DNA of 58,167 nt, from the NCBI GenBank assembly GCA_004296885.1, contig SCVN01000006.1, forward strand, positions 1-58,167, in the 5' to 3' direction. The notes below the pieces were generated by a model, which did no database searches, was not told the DNA's origin, and saw only the letters and a program-made list of their open reading frames with translations. The DNA comes from Nitrospirota bacterium (GTDB lineage: Bacteria > Nitrospirota > Nitrospiria > Nitrospirales > Nitrospiraceae). Positions 26,825 through 34,200 of the stretch are shown here, one piece after another. The translations under genes and the position numbers were made by a program. Each line of letters starts with the position of its first letter. Positions within the stretch are counted from its first letter, which is position 1.

Positions 26825-27771
26825 TCGTGCTCACACGACTCAGCGTCTGGGTCTCTCTGGCCGGACTGCTCTTCACGATGTGGATTCTGCTGGCGGCCAA
26901 GAAGCAGGAACCGATGCCAACGCCGATCGAGCCCCCGCCGACGAGTCCTTATGAGAGCACCGTGGCGGCCTCCGGCATCATCGAAGCGGAGAACGAGAAC
27001 GTGCGGATCGCCCCGCCGGCCGCCGGCCTGATCACCAAGGTCTTCGTGACAGTCGGCGACCAGGTGGAACTGGACGCCCCGTTGCTCCAACTAGACGACC
27101 GGGAATTACGCGCGCAGCTCGCCGTCCGCCAGGCGGCTATTCCTCCGGCGCAGGCGCGGATCGAAGAGCAGCGGAATCGGCTGGAAGACCTCCAGGTTCA
27201 GTACAAGCGGCTCCAGGCGGTGCACGACCGCCGGGCGGTCAGCGAGGACGATGTGAAGCGGACCTGGTATGCGATGGAAGCGAACAAGCGGGTGCTGGTG
27301 CGGAACGACGCCGACTTGATCCAGGCCGTCGCCCAGCGGGACGAGACCAAGATTTTGCTGGAACGGCTGACGGTGCGCGCCCCCAGAGCCGGGACGATTC
27401 TGCAAGTCAACGTGCGCGCCGGCGAGTATGCGACGCCTGGCGCCTCGGAAACGCTGATCCTCCTCGGCGAGACCCAGCGGCTGCAGATCCGCGCCGACGT
27501 GGACGAGGTGAACGCACCGCTGGTGAAAGCCGGGAGCCCCGGCGTCGCCTACCTCAAGGGCTCGACGAAGCAGGCGATTCCCCTGACCTTCGCCCGCATC
27601 GAGCCCTACATCGTGCCCAAGAAATCCCTGACCGGCGACAACACGGAACGGGTGGATACCCGCGTGCTCCAGATCATCTACCATTTCGCGCGGCCGCCCT
27701 TTCCCGTCTATGCCGGTCAGCAGGTGGACGTGTTCATCAAACGGGACGCTGAAGCACCCAAGAGCCAGTGA
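26821..27771 (+). CDS. Membrane-fusion protein of the ABC exporter (HlyD/DevB-type)
   Basis: A 316-residue periplasmic adaptor with an N-terminal membrane anchor (residues 8-26). The biotinyl-lipoyl halves are SGIIEAENENVRIAPPAAG and LTVRAPRAGTILQVNVRAGE; between them is a helical hairpin (about 100-185). The beta-barrel domain follows. It begins within the ATPase stop codon and should connect the permease with the outer-membrane factor encoded next. Confidence 0.92.
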   Translation: MIVLTRLSVWVSLAGLLFTMWILLAAKKQEPMPTPIEPPPTSPYESTVAASGIIEAENENVRIAPPAAGLITKVFVTVGDQVELDAPLLQLDDRELRAQLAVRQAAIPPAQARIEEQRNRLEDLQVQYKRLQAVHDRRAVSEDDVKRTWYAMEANKRVLVRNDADLIQAVAQRDETKILLERLTVRAPRAGTILQVNVRAGEYATPGASETLILLGETQRLQIRADVDEVNAPLVKAGSPGVAYLKGSTKQAIPLTFARIEPYIVPKKSLTGDNTERVDTRVLQIIYHFARPPFPVYAGQQVDVFIKRDAEAPKSQ

Positions 27772-27816
27772 TCTCATACTGCACACCATGACAAGATTTT
27801 CAGTTAGAAAACCATT

Positions 27817-28051
27817 CAGGATGTTCAAAAAGACCGTCATCTCACCCCCCCAGCCTCAAGCGCGCCGAGACGCGCTTCTTGCCCAGGGCGGCCGCAGGGA
27901 GCGAGAGCCCCGAGGAGGTACACACCGAGCTTCGCTTGAACCGCTCGCTTCGATCACATGCGAGCGGATAGGTACTTTGCCTTCAGTTTTGCTCTTCGTT
28001 GAGGGGAGCGAGCGACTGGGAACAAAGCTGGGGGTCTTTTTCAACATCCTG
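27817..28051. mobile_element. 235-bp element with terminal inverted repeats (MITE-like)
   Basis: Left end CAGGATGTTCAAAAAGACC (27817-27835) and right end GGTCTTTTTCAACATCCTG (28033-28051) are inverted copies with one mismatch in 19. No transposase is inside. The interior has many GAGCGA/TCGCTC words able to fold back. It lies between the membrane-fusion gene and the mature part of the outer-membrane factor, and its right end codes for part of that protein's signal peptide. The mobile nature is inferred from the ends and size; I believe similar sequences recur in Nitrospira genomes, but that was not checked. Confidence 0.65.
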
Positions 28052-29536
28052 CTGCTGGCCGGCTGCGTGCAGGGACCCGACTACAAGAAGCCCGACGTGG
28101 TTGTGCCCTCCGCGTGGGATGCGATGGAAACCGGCAAGGACCAAGCCGGCGCGCCCATGGCGACCGGCAGACTCCCGGAAGCCCGCTGGTGGCGGGAGTT
28201 TCAGAACGAGGAGCTGACCGGTTTGATCGAGCAGGCGCTCGAGCGCAACCACGATGTGCGCCGGGCCGCCTCCCGGGTGATGGAAGGACGAGCCGCCTTG
28301 ATGGCCGCCGGCGCAGGCCTCTACCCGCAGGTCAACGTGCAGAGCCAATACTCGCGCATCGAGATTTCCAAAAACACCCTGGCCGGACTCGGTCTGGCCT
28401 CAGGCCGCGCGGCTCCGCAGACTTTCGCGACACCCGGCACCGGGTTCAACCTCTGGAATGCCGCGGCGGACTTGAGTTGGGAATTGGACCTCTGGGGTCG
28501 CATCCGGCGGGGCATGGAAGCGGCCTCGGCAGAGGCGATTGCGCTGGAGCAGGACCACCGGGCCGTGGCCCTGTCCCTCGTCAGCGACCTGGGGCAGGCC
28601 TATTTCCGGCTGCGCGAATTGGACGAACAGGTGACGATCGCGGAGAAAAACCTGGCTCTACGGAAGGACTCCCTCGCGATCATCCAGAGCCGCGCAGCGG
28701 TCGGTTTGGCTTCGGAGCTGGACGTCAAACGGGCCGAGGTGCTCGTGGCGGAGAGCGCGGGGCAAATTCCCGAGTTCCAGAGGCTGCGCGCCGTCGAGCT
28801 CCATCGGCTCGAAGTGCTGACCGGCGCCGCGCCCGGGTCGTTGCAACTCCCGTCCAAGCCGCTCCGAACAGTGGCGGCCCAGCCGGAGATTCCGGTCGGC
28901 CTGCCTTCGCAATTGTTGGAACGGCGGCCCGACATTCTGCAAGCCGAGCGGACGCTCATCGCGGCCAACGCGCGGATCGGCGAGGCCCGCGCTTACTTTT
29001 TCCCATCTTTATCCATCACAGGCCAGGGCGGGTTGCAGAGCGTCGAGTTCTCCAACTGGTTCAACGGGAACAGCCGCACCTTCACCATCGGCCCGGCGGT
29101 CACGCTCCCCATTTTCCTGGGCGGCACCAACGTGGCGCGCCTGGACCAAGCCGAGGCCCGCTACGAACAGATGCTGGAGAACTATCAGCAGACGATCCTG
29201 AACGCCTTCCGGGAAGTGGCGGATCAGCTGGTTTCCATCCGCTCCCGGACGGAACAACGGGACCGCCAGCGCGAGCAGGTCAAGGCATCGGAAACGGCCC
29301 TGGAGTTGGCCCAGATTCGGTATCGCGAGGGATTGGTGACCTACCTGGATGTGCTGGAGGCGGAACGGAGCATGCTGGCGGCCGAGACGCAGCTCGTTCA
29401 GACAGAGCGGGCCAGGCTGACCGACATGGTCACCCTCTTCAAAGCGCTCGGCGGCGGCTGGGAGACCAAGCCGATCGCCATGTCTCCCGAGACCCCCCTC
29501 CGCTCGCCGCTGAAGACACCGCTTTTCGGCGGGTAA
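27977..29536 (+). CDS. Outer-membrane efflux lipoprotein (TolC/NodT family)
   Basis: The mature part is a complete NodT-type factor: lipobox LLLAGC followed by GPDYKKPDV, two OEP repeats (about 200 residues each) with ALERNHDVRRAASRV and YFFPSLSITGQGGLQS, and the terminal RYREGLVTYLDVLEAERS. The start is uncertain. The frame runs back through the 235-bp inverted-repeat element to an ATG at 27821; a TTG at 27977 gives a shorter leader, and a CTG at 28016 would give a neat lipoprotein signal (GTKLGVFFNILLLAGC). The element therefore supplies most of the signal region. Completes the tripartite exporter. Confidence 0.8.
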   Translation: MPSVLLFVEGSERLGTKLGVFFNILLLAGCVQGPDYKKPDVVVPSAWDAMETGKDQAGAPMATGRLPEARWWREFQNEELTGLIEQALERNHDVRRAASRVMEGRAALMAAGAGLYPQVNVQSQYSRIEISKNTLAGLGLASGRAAPQTFATPGTGFNLWNAAADLSWELDLWGRIRRGMEAASAEAIALEQDHRAVALSLVSDLGQAYFRLRELDEQVTIAEKNLALRKDSLAIIQSRAAVGLASELDVKRAEVLVAESAGQIPEFQRLRAVELHRLEVLTGAAPGSLQLPSKPLRTVAAQPEIPVGLPSQLLERRPDILQAERTLIAANARIGEARAYFFPSLSITGQGGLQSVEFSNWFNGNSRTFTIGPAVTLPIFLGGTNVARLDQAEARYEQMLENYQQTILNAFREVADQLVSIRSRTEQRDRQREQVKASETALELAQIRYREGLVTYLDVLEAERSMLAAETQLVQTERARLTDMVTLFKALGGGWETKPIAMSPETPLRSPLKTPLFGG

Positions 29537-29549
29537 TCGATTCGATCGT

Positions 29550-30026
29550 CTATTTCGCCGAGGGTTCGCCCAACACACACCACATGCGGCGAGTCCCGGA
29601 CTTCTGGTCGGTCACCGGTTCGCCGGAAAAGAAACTCACCTGCCAGGCCACGATGTCGTCGGTCGGGTGCGGCGTGGCGGTCCAGTAGATGGCCGACTTG
29701 ATATTCAAAAAGGGATGGCCGGGCGGCAGAGCCGGGTCCTTCTGCGCCGGATCGATGAGGCTCTTTATCTCCTGAATCGTCGGCGCCCGCCAGCCGTTTT
29801 TACCGCCGATGGCCTTCGTCTTGCAACGCTCGACGGATCGGCTCCAGACATCATGTTCCAGGTCCGGCGCCTGCTCCCAGACCAGGCCGGTCTGGTTGTC
29901 CTTCACCCCGACTCCACCCAGCACGAGGGTGAATCGCTCGGCGGCGGGGAGCGGATCAACGATCAGCGAGAACGCACACAAGGCCAGGGTACCGACCCAG
30001 GCTCGCGCCGGACTCGTTCGCCTCAT
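29550..30026 (-). CDS. Secreted DUF1566 (Lcl C-terminal domain) protein
   Basis: A 158-residue protein with a signal peptide (to about residue 29) and a DUF1566/Lcl domain: VKDNQTGLVWEQAPDL, GGKNGWRAPTIQEIKSLID, and YWTATPHPTDD then VWCVLG-like RMWCVLGEPS at the end. The domain occurs in surface and secreted proteins with possible carbohydrate-binding roles; no enzyme activity is known. It is convergent with the efflux gene (13 bp gap). Confidence 0.8.
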   Translation of the reverse strand: MRRTSPARAWVGTLALCAFSLIVDPLPAAERFTLVLGGVGVKDNQTGLVWEQAPDLEHDVWSRSVERCKTKAIGGKNGWRAPTIQEIKSLIDPAQKDPALPPGHPFLNIKSAIYWTATPHPTDDIVAWQVSFFSGEPVTDQKSGTRRMWCVLGEPSAK

Positions 30027-30050
30027 GACGTCATGCGCCTCGCTCGTGCG

Positions 30051-31022
30051 TTAATAGAATGAGAATGGCACCGGCGCAAAGGTCAGGATAAAAATCGCCA
30101 GTGCGCCCCAGCCGACCCAGACGCGGGTCGGGCCCAGAGCTTCCTCCGGGTCCAGGACCGGCGGATGGCTCAGCCCCAGCAGCCCGGCCATCCCAGCCCA
30201 GAGAAACCACCCGCGCCAGCCCACGAAGCCCAGCACCAGCAGGACCGGGAGGATCGCCAAGGCCAGCGTCCTCTGCCGCTCGCCCCAGAGGGCATAAGCC
30301 ACATGGCCCCCGTCCAGCTGCCCGATGGGAATTAAGTTCAGCGCGGTCACGAAAAGCCCGAACCAGGCGGCAAAGCCGACCGGGTGCAGCAGCACGTCGT
30401 AGCCCTCCGGAAGCGGGCCGAACACCAGCCAGGACACGAACTGCAACAGCAACGGCTCCCCCAGGTGCAGGCCGAAGGTATGCTCGTCTTTGACCACCTG
30501 CGAGAGGCTCAGCCCAACAAATAGCGCCACGACCGCCACCACGAACCCCGCGATCGGGCCGGCCACACCGATGTCGAACAGGGCCTTGCGGTTCAGGATC
30601 GGCCCGCGCATGCGGATGATCGCGCCGAAGGTCCCGATAAAGTGCGGCGGCCCCGGGATGAACAGCGGCAAGGAGGCGGGCACACGGTGAATGCGCGAGA
30701 GGACATAATGACCGAGCTCGTGCATGACCAGGATGCCCAGCAGGGTCCCGGCGAACGGAAGGCCTTTCAGAAGAGCAGCCGGATCGTTGACCAAAAACTG
30801 CCAGGCACCGAGCAGCGGGCTCGTGTTGGTTTGGTAGGCTCCGGCCCAGAGTGTGGTAAAGACCGTGGCCAGAAACAGCCCCAGCGGAACGACAATCGAG
30901 GCATGAGCCGGCGCCTTCGGATCGTCATCCATCGGAACCACGTCATACCCTGGGTGCTCCCGCGCCGGGACCATCCGGCTGAACGGGTCGTTCGGATCTG
31001 GCCGCTCGTCGTATAGCGCCAT
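30051..31022 (-). CDS. M50 (site-2 protease) family membrane metalloprotease
   Basis: A 323-residue membrane protein with about seven hydrophobic segments. The zinc motif HELGH lies in LVMHELGHYVLSR near residue 110, and the third ligand in LDGGHVAYAL near 246. Between them is NRKALFDIGVAGPIAGF, characteristic of the EGY/ArASP-like subgroup. The family cleaves substrates inside the membrane, often anti-sigma factors or membrane regulators. It lies 6 bp downstream of the HTH-metallo-hydrolase gene, same strand, so the two are co-transcribed. Confidence 0.9.
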   Translation of the reverse strand: MALYDERPDPNDPFSRMVPAREHPGYDVVPMDDDPKAPAHASIVVPLGLFLATVFTTLWAGAYQTNTSPLLGAWQFLVNDPAALLKGLPFAGTLLGILVMHELGHYVLSRIHRVPASLPLFIPGPPHFIGTFGAIIRMRGPILNRKALFDIGVAGPIAGFVVAVVALFVGLSLSQVVKDEHTFGLHLGEPLLLQFVSWLVFGPLPEGYDVLLHPVGFAAWFGLFVTALNLIPIGQLDGGHVAYALWGERQRTLALAILPVLLVLGFVGWRGWFLWAGMAGLLGLSHPPVLDPEEALGPTRVWVGWGALAIFILTFAPVPFSFY

Positions 31023-31028
31023 GCTCGC

Positions 31029-31871
31029 CTAGGCTGCGGTCAGAAAAGGGTTATGAACCAGTTCTTCCCCCACCGTCGTGGCCGGACCGTGGCCGGGCAA
31101 GAGTACCACCGGCGCCGGCTGTGTCAACACCCGCTTCCTCACCGATTCCAGATGCACCGGATAGAGCGTCGCGGGATTGGCCCTCCCGATCGAACCGGCA
31201 AAAAGCGTGTCCCCGACGAAGCAGATGTCACGCTCGCCCCCCTGCACCCGATAACAGATGCCGCCAGGCGTATGACCCGGCGTCGTCATGCAGGTCACGG
31301 TCAGACCGCCCACCGCGATCGGACTGCCGTCTTCGCAAGGGCCCATCAGCTTTTGCGGCGGTTTCCAGGAGAGGAGTTTCACATCCTCGCGGCCGATATA
31401 GACCGGCACTGGAAGATGTTGCAGGATCACATCCAACCCCTCCGCATGGTCGGAATGGCCGTGCGTGAGACAAACCGCTTTGAGTGTCAGATTCTTCCGG
31501 CTCACGACATCCAGCATGGCCTCGGCATTGTAGGCCGTGTCCACCATAATGGCCTCGCCCCCATCGTACAGCACATAGCCTTTGACCTGGTACCCGCCGA
31601 CATCCCCGAGTACCGTTTCGACGCAAGCCAGCGCCGGAGAGTCGGCCGGCCTCCACCCTTCCAGTGCAATCTGAATCAATGGCTCAGGCCTGAGCCCCAA
31701 CACTGTCGCAAGCGCCATGACTTCCGCCCTCGTCGGCTGCCTCCCGGCCCGCTCCAACACCGTCACGGCGTCAGGTCTGATGCCGCTTTTTTCGGCCACC
31801 TCGCCGATCGAGAGCCCCAGACCCGTCCGGGCCTTCTTGATGATGTCGCAGAAGTCGTCTTCTAATCCCAT
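31029..31871 (-). CDS. HTH (XRE-like) - metallo-beta-lactamase-fold fusion
   Basis: A 280-residue protein combining an XRE-type helix-turn-helix at residues 1-65 (IIKKARTGLGLSIGEVAEKS, IRPDAVTVLERAG, RAEVMALATVLGL) with a glyoxalase-II-like MBL hydrolase. Metal ligands: THGHSDHAEG, TTPGHTPGG, FVGDTLFAG and LLPGHGPAT. The catalytic domain seems complete, so the protein may regulate genes in response to its own substrate, possibly a thioester or lactone. It is probably the first gene of an operon with the M50 protease. Confidence 0.85.
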   Translation of the reverse strand: MGLEDDFCDIIKKARTGLGLSIGEVAEKSGIRPDAVTVLERAGRQPTRAEVMALATVLGLRPEPLIQIALEGWRPADSPALACVETVLGDVGGYQVKGYVLYDGGEAIMVDTAYNAEAMLDVVSRKNLTLKAVCLTHGHSDHAEGLDVILQHLPVPVYIGREDVKLLSWKPPQKLMGPCEDGSPIAVGGLTVTCMTTPGHTPGGICYRVQGGERDICFVGDTLFAGSIGRANPATLYPVHLESVRKRVLTQPAPVVLLPGHGPATTVGEELVHNPFLTAA

Positions 31872-31880
31872 AAAGAAGCC

Positions 31881-31910
31881 TTCAGCTGTCAGTTATCAGC
31901 CATCAGCTTG
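31881..31910. repeat. 7-bp periodic repeat tract 2
   Basis: TTCAGCT, GTCAGTT, ATCAGCC, ATCAGCT in succession, immediately upstream of the HTH-MBL gene. Confidence 0.6.
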
Positions 31911-32025
31911 AACGACACCATGACCGTCACAGTACCTTGCAGAGGATCGACAATCAAGAGACAACCAGGCGCAGTAGCGCAAGACCCTCCTTGACACTGC
32001 CGTTCTATATGGTATCTATTACCAT

Positions 32026-32319
32026 ATGGCAAAGGCCAGGCTGGTCCTCCATACAAGATATGTTGACGAACAGGGAGGGCTGGTGGAAATGAAGGCCTAC
32101 GACGTGCCGAAGACCGCAAGTGCGCCGCACGGGTTCAAATATTCCCTGGTGTACATCCGTGGCGGCAACCGACTGGTCGGTTACGACAACCATGAGCGCA
32201 AGGGCGACCATCGGCACTACCGATCCGACACGACGCCGTACGCCTTTACCACTGTTGATCGGCTGATCGAAGATTTTCTCCGGGATGTAGGGACGATCAG
32301 AGAGGAGTTGGAACCATGA
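32026..32319 (+). CDS. TumE-family toxin
   Basis: A 97-residue protein resembling TumE/DUF6516 toxins: LVLHTRYVDEQGGLVEMKAYDVP, then FKYSLVYIRGGNRLVGYDNHERKGDHRHY with the basic histidine-rich centre, and RLIEDFLRDV at the end. TumE is an RNase-like toxin of a type II system. The toxin gene precedes the antitoxin and overlaps it by 4 bases (ATGA). It stands at the start of a lower-GC island that reaches to 33.9 kb. Confidence 0.8.
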   Translation: MAKARLVLHTRYVDEQGGLVEMKAYDVPKTASAPHGFKYSLVYIRGGNRLVGYDNHERKGDHRHYRSDTTPYAFTTVDRLIEDFLRDVGTIREELEP

Positions 32320-32690
32320 AAGCCAAGCAGATCAAAGTCGGGGTTCGAACGCTGGAGGAAGGGCTGCGCGAGTTCGGGTCAACCCTGAAGGCGCTTCAGG
32401 CCGGACAAAAGGTTACCAAACGCACCGGAACCTTTTTTGTGAGCGTGGAAGCCATGCGTCAGGTGCTCACTCCCTCGCGCTTGACCCTGCTCCACCTGAT
32501 CAGGACTCATCGCCCTCCATCCATTGCCGCGCTGGCGAAACTCACGAAACGGAACTTCAAGAACGTCCACGCCGATCTGACACTCCTGGCCAATCTCGGC
32601 TTGGTTCATCTGGCGCCGGGCTCCCATGCCCGCGACGCCGTCACCCCGACCGTCCCCTACGAGCGCATCCAATTCGAAATCGCCGTGTAA
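32316..32690 (+). CDS. TumA-type antitoxin (winged HTH)
   Basis: A 124-residue protein with a winged-helix domain: SRLTLLHLIRTHRPPSIAAL, then AKLTKRNFKNVHADLTLLAN and LGLVHLAPGS, as in the HVO_A0114/TumA group. It begins inside the toxin stop codon. It should bind TumE and repress the operon. A GAGGAG motif lies 8 bases upstream of the ATG. Immediately beyond its stop the sequence changes to the remnant of an opposing macrodomain gene, suggesting that the toxin-antitoxin pair was inserted there. Confidence 0.8.
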   Translation: MKAKQIKVGVRTLEEGLREFGSTLKALQAGQKVTKRTGTFFVSVEAMRQVLTPSRLTLLHLIRTHRPPSIAALAKLTKRNFKNVHADLTLLANLGLVHLAPGSHARDAVTPTVPYERIQFEIAV

Positions 32691-32699
32691 GACCAGGAC

Positions 32700-32788
32700 C
32701 TACGGTTCGCTGCGTTCACGATCGCCTGCACGTCGGTCTCAAGAATACTGCCCTGAATGGCCATCATCACTATCTGCTTCTCAGACAC
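32700..32788 (-). pseudogene. Truncated macrodomain gene (N-terminal stub)
   Basis: Reading leftward from a GTG at 32788 (or ATG 32767), the frame encodes MMAIQGSILETDVQAIVNAA then N. This matches the first strand, helix and NAAN motif of ADP-ribose-binding macrodomains (compare the family pattern QGDIT..DAIVNAAN). Similarity stops at about 32700, ten bases from the end of the TumA gene, and the frame then runs into a stop in antitoxin sequence. The remaining ~130 residues of a macrodomain are absent. It follows the orphan antitoxin gene by 28 bp. Confidence 0.7.
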
Positions 32789-32816
32789 AAGCTATTCCCC
32801 AAGCAAACTTTCCAAA

Positions 32817-33041
32817 TTACTTGCCGAGAATCTGTCGTCGCGCCTCAAGCCAGGGGATGGTCTTGACCTTTCCGCCTTCCAACTCTTGCACTCGCCGCGC
32901 GATCTCAGCACTCCACGCCGTTTTAGCATCCTCGTCTACCTCAGCATCTAGACTTTCGATAAGCAGAGAGGCAAGTGCGGCCCGTGCCTGCAGCGGCAGC
33001 TGCAATGCCGCGGCGAACACCTTTGCCTCCTCATCTCTCAT
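32817..33041 (-). CDS. Addiction-module antitoxin (Unstab_antitox family), orphan
   Basis: A 74-residue protein: ALQLPLQARAALASLLIESL, DEDAKTAWSAEIARRVQEL and the terminal GKVKTIPWLEARRQI, which is the characteristic end of PF09720 antitoxins. GAGGGG precedes the ATG by 10 bases. These normally sit next to a RelE/ParE toxin; none is present, and what follows is a broken macrodomain gene. It may be a decayed module or may serve another partner. Confidence 0.85.
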   Translation of the reverse strand: MRDEEAKVFAAALQLPLQARAALASLLIESLDAEVDEDAKTAWSAEIARRVQELEGGKVKTIPWLEARRQILGK

Positions 33042-33072
33042 AGATACTTTTCCCCTCGCAGCCACAGCCTTA

Positions 33073-33894
33073 TTACTTCTCTTCCCGACGCCTTGCTTGA
33101 TCCACTTTCTTGGCGAGGAAACTGAGCAGGGCAATATATTCGAGCGCTTCTTCTGGTGAATCATCTGCTAAAGCGTGCGCTCTTGGATTTCGCAGAGCTT
33201 GGACTGCTCCCTCAAAGAGATGCATCATGCCCTCTTGTTCATCTTGTTCTGTTTGATCCTTGAGATCATTGAAAGCAAGGACCGGAGCATTCTTAGAAAA
33301 AACAGCGCGCATCAGTGGCGCACCATCTAGGTCGTGGCGACGAGACTTTTCTTTAACTATGTTTACCAGAGCCAAAGACGCATCAAGTACAGCGTTGCGG
33401 TAATGTCTATTGCGGTATAAATCGGCGCATACATCGGCAATCCGTGGGTGAAGTTCCATATTGTCGAAGGCCATCTTGACACGACCAGCAGGGTCTAGTC
33501 CGAGGTCGGCCTGCTTTTCTTCAAGACGAGCAATAAGACCCTCAAGTAGAGTAATTGTTTGTGGGATGCCCGCCTCAAAACAAAGTTGAAAGTCTGGCGT
33601 TTTGAGGGCACCTCCAAAAGCATCGACAGGCACGCCCGTACTATGCCAAATATTGTGATTTTGATGTGTTCTGTACTCAAGAGAGCGCTCGCCAAATATC
33701 TCTAAAATCGCTGCCCTGATATTTTGCTCTGCGTTCCGATGGCGTCTATCTTCATACTTGATACGATCGGCCTTGAGAGCTTTCACCTCGTCGATCCGTT
33801 TCTTCAGCTTATCAATCCCACGTTGGATTTCCTTGGAAGTGAATTGTCTGACTTCTATCGACGAGGGTTCTTGGTCATGCTTACGGTTTACCAT
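33073..33894 (-). CDS. TIGR02391 (Ymh) family protein, HEPN-like
   Basis: A 273-residue protein; GGAG lies 7 bases before the ATG at 33894. The N-terminal third is a charged coiled coil (IQRGIDKLKKRIDEVKALKA). The C-terminal half matches the Ymh family: ELHPRIADVCADLYRNRHYR, VLDASLALVNIV, and QALRNPRAHA, whose R-x4-H pattern resembles HEPN ribonucleases. Such proteins are frequent in restriction and defence loci. The base composition is AT-richer than surrounding genes, as for the adjacent toxin-antitoxin genes. Confidence 0.8.
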   Translation of the reverse strand: MVNRKHDQEPSSIEVRQFTSKEIQRGIDKLKKRIDEVKALKADRIKYEDRRHRNAEQNIRAAILEIFGERSLEYRTHQNHNIWHSTGVPVDAFGGALKTPDFQLCFEAGIPQTITLLEGLIARLEEKQADLGLDPAGRVKMAFDNMELHPRIADVCADLYRNRHYRNAVLDASLALVNIVKEKSRRHDLDGAPLMRAVFSKNAPVLAFNDLKDQTEQDEQEGMMHLFEGAVQALRNPRAHALADDSPEEALEYIALLSFLAKKVDQARRREEK

Positions 33895-34200
33895 TCTCAA
33901 TCTCCAAACTTGTGGCCGTGGTAGAGACCGCAGCGGCTTTGCAGAAGCGGCTCCAAACCAAGGGGACGGGTCTCTCAGCGACGCGTCCCTTACCCTTTCC
34001 CTCTCTCCGCATGCGGATGGAACGGATGCGGGCTGAGGCGACGGGATGGCAAGAACTGTGCGTCAGTAGCCGCGAGGGCGCCGCGAGCCGTTCTTCTATT
34101 CCGATAAGGCAAGCGGCCAACCGTAAGACTCACGGTGGCCCGATGACACCAATGCATCATGCCGCAGCCGAGCGCACGCGCCGTTCGTCAGCCGCCTCCC
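33895..34200. other. Intergenic region without recognisable gene
   Basis: This 306-bp stretch lies between the Ymh gene and the end of the M16 gene. It contains a GGGACG...CGTCCC inverted repeat (about 33964-33989) and a CCGCATGCGG palindrome (34007-34016). The GC rises back to the genome level here, so the island boundary is probably within it. Confidence 0.5.
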
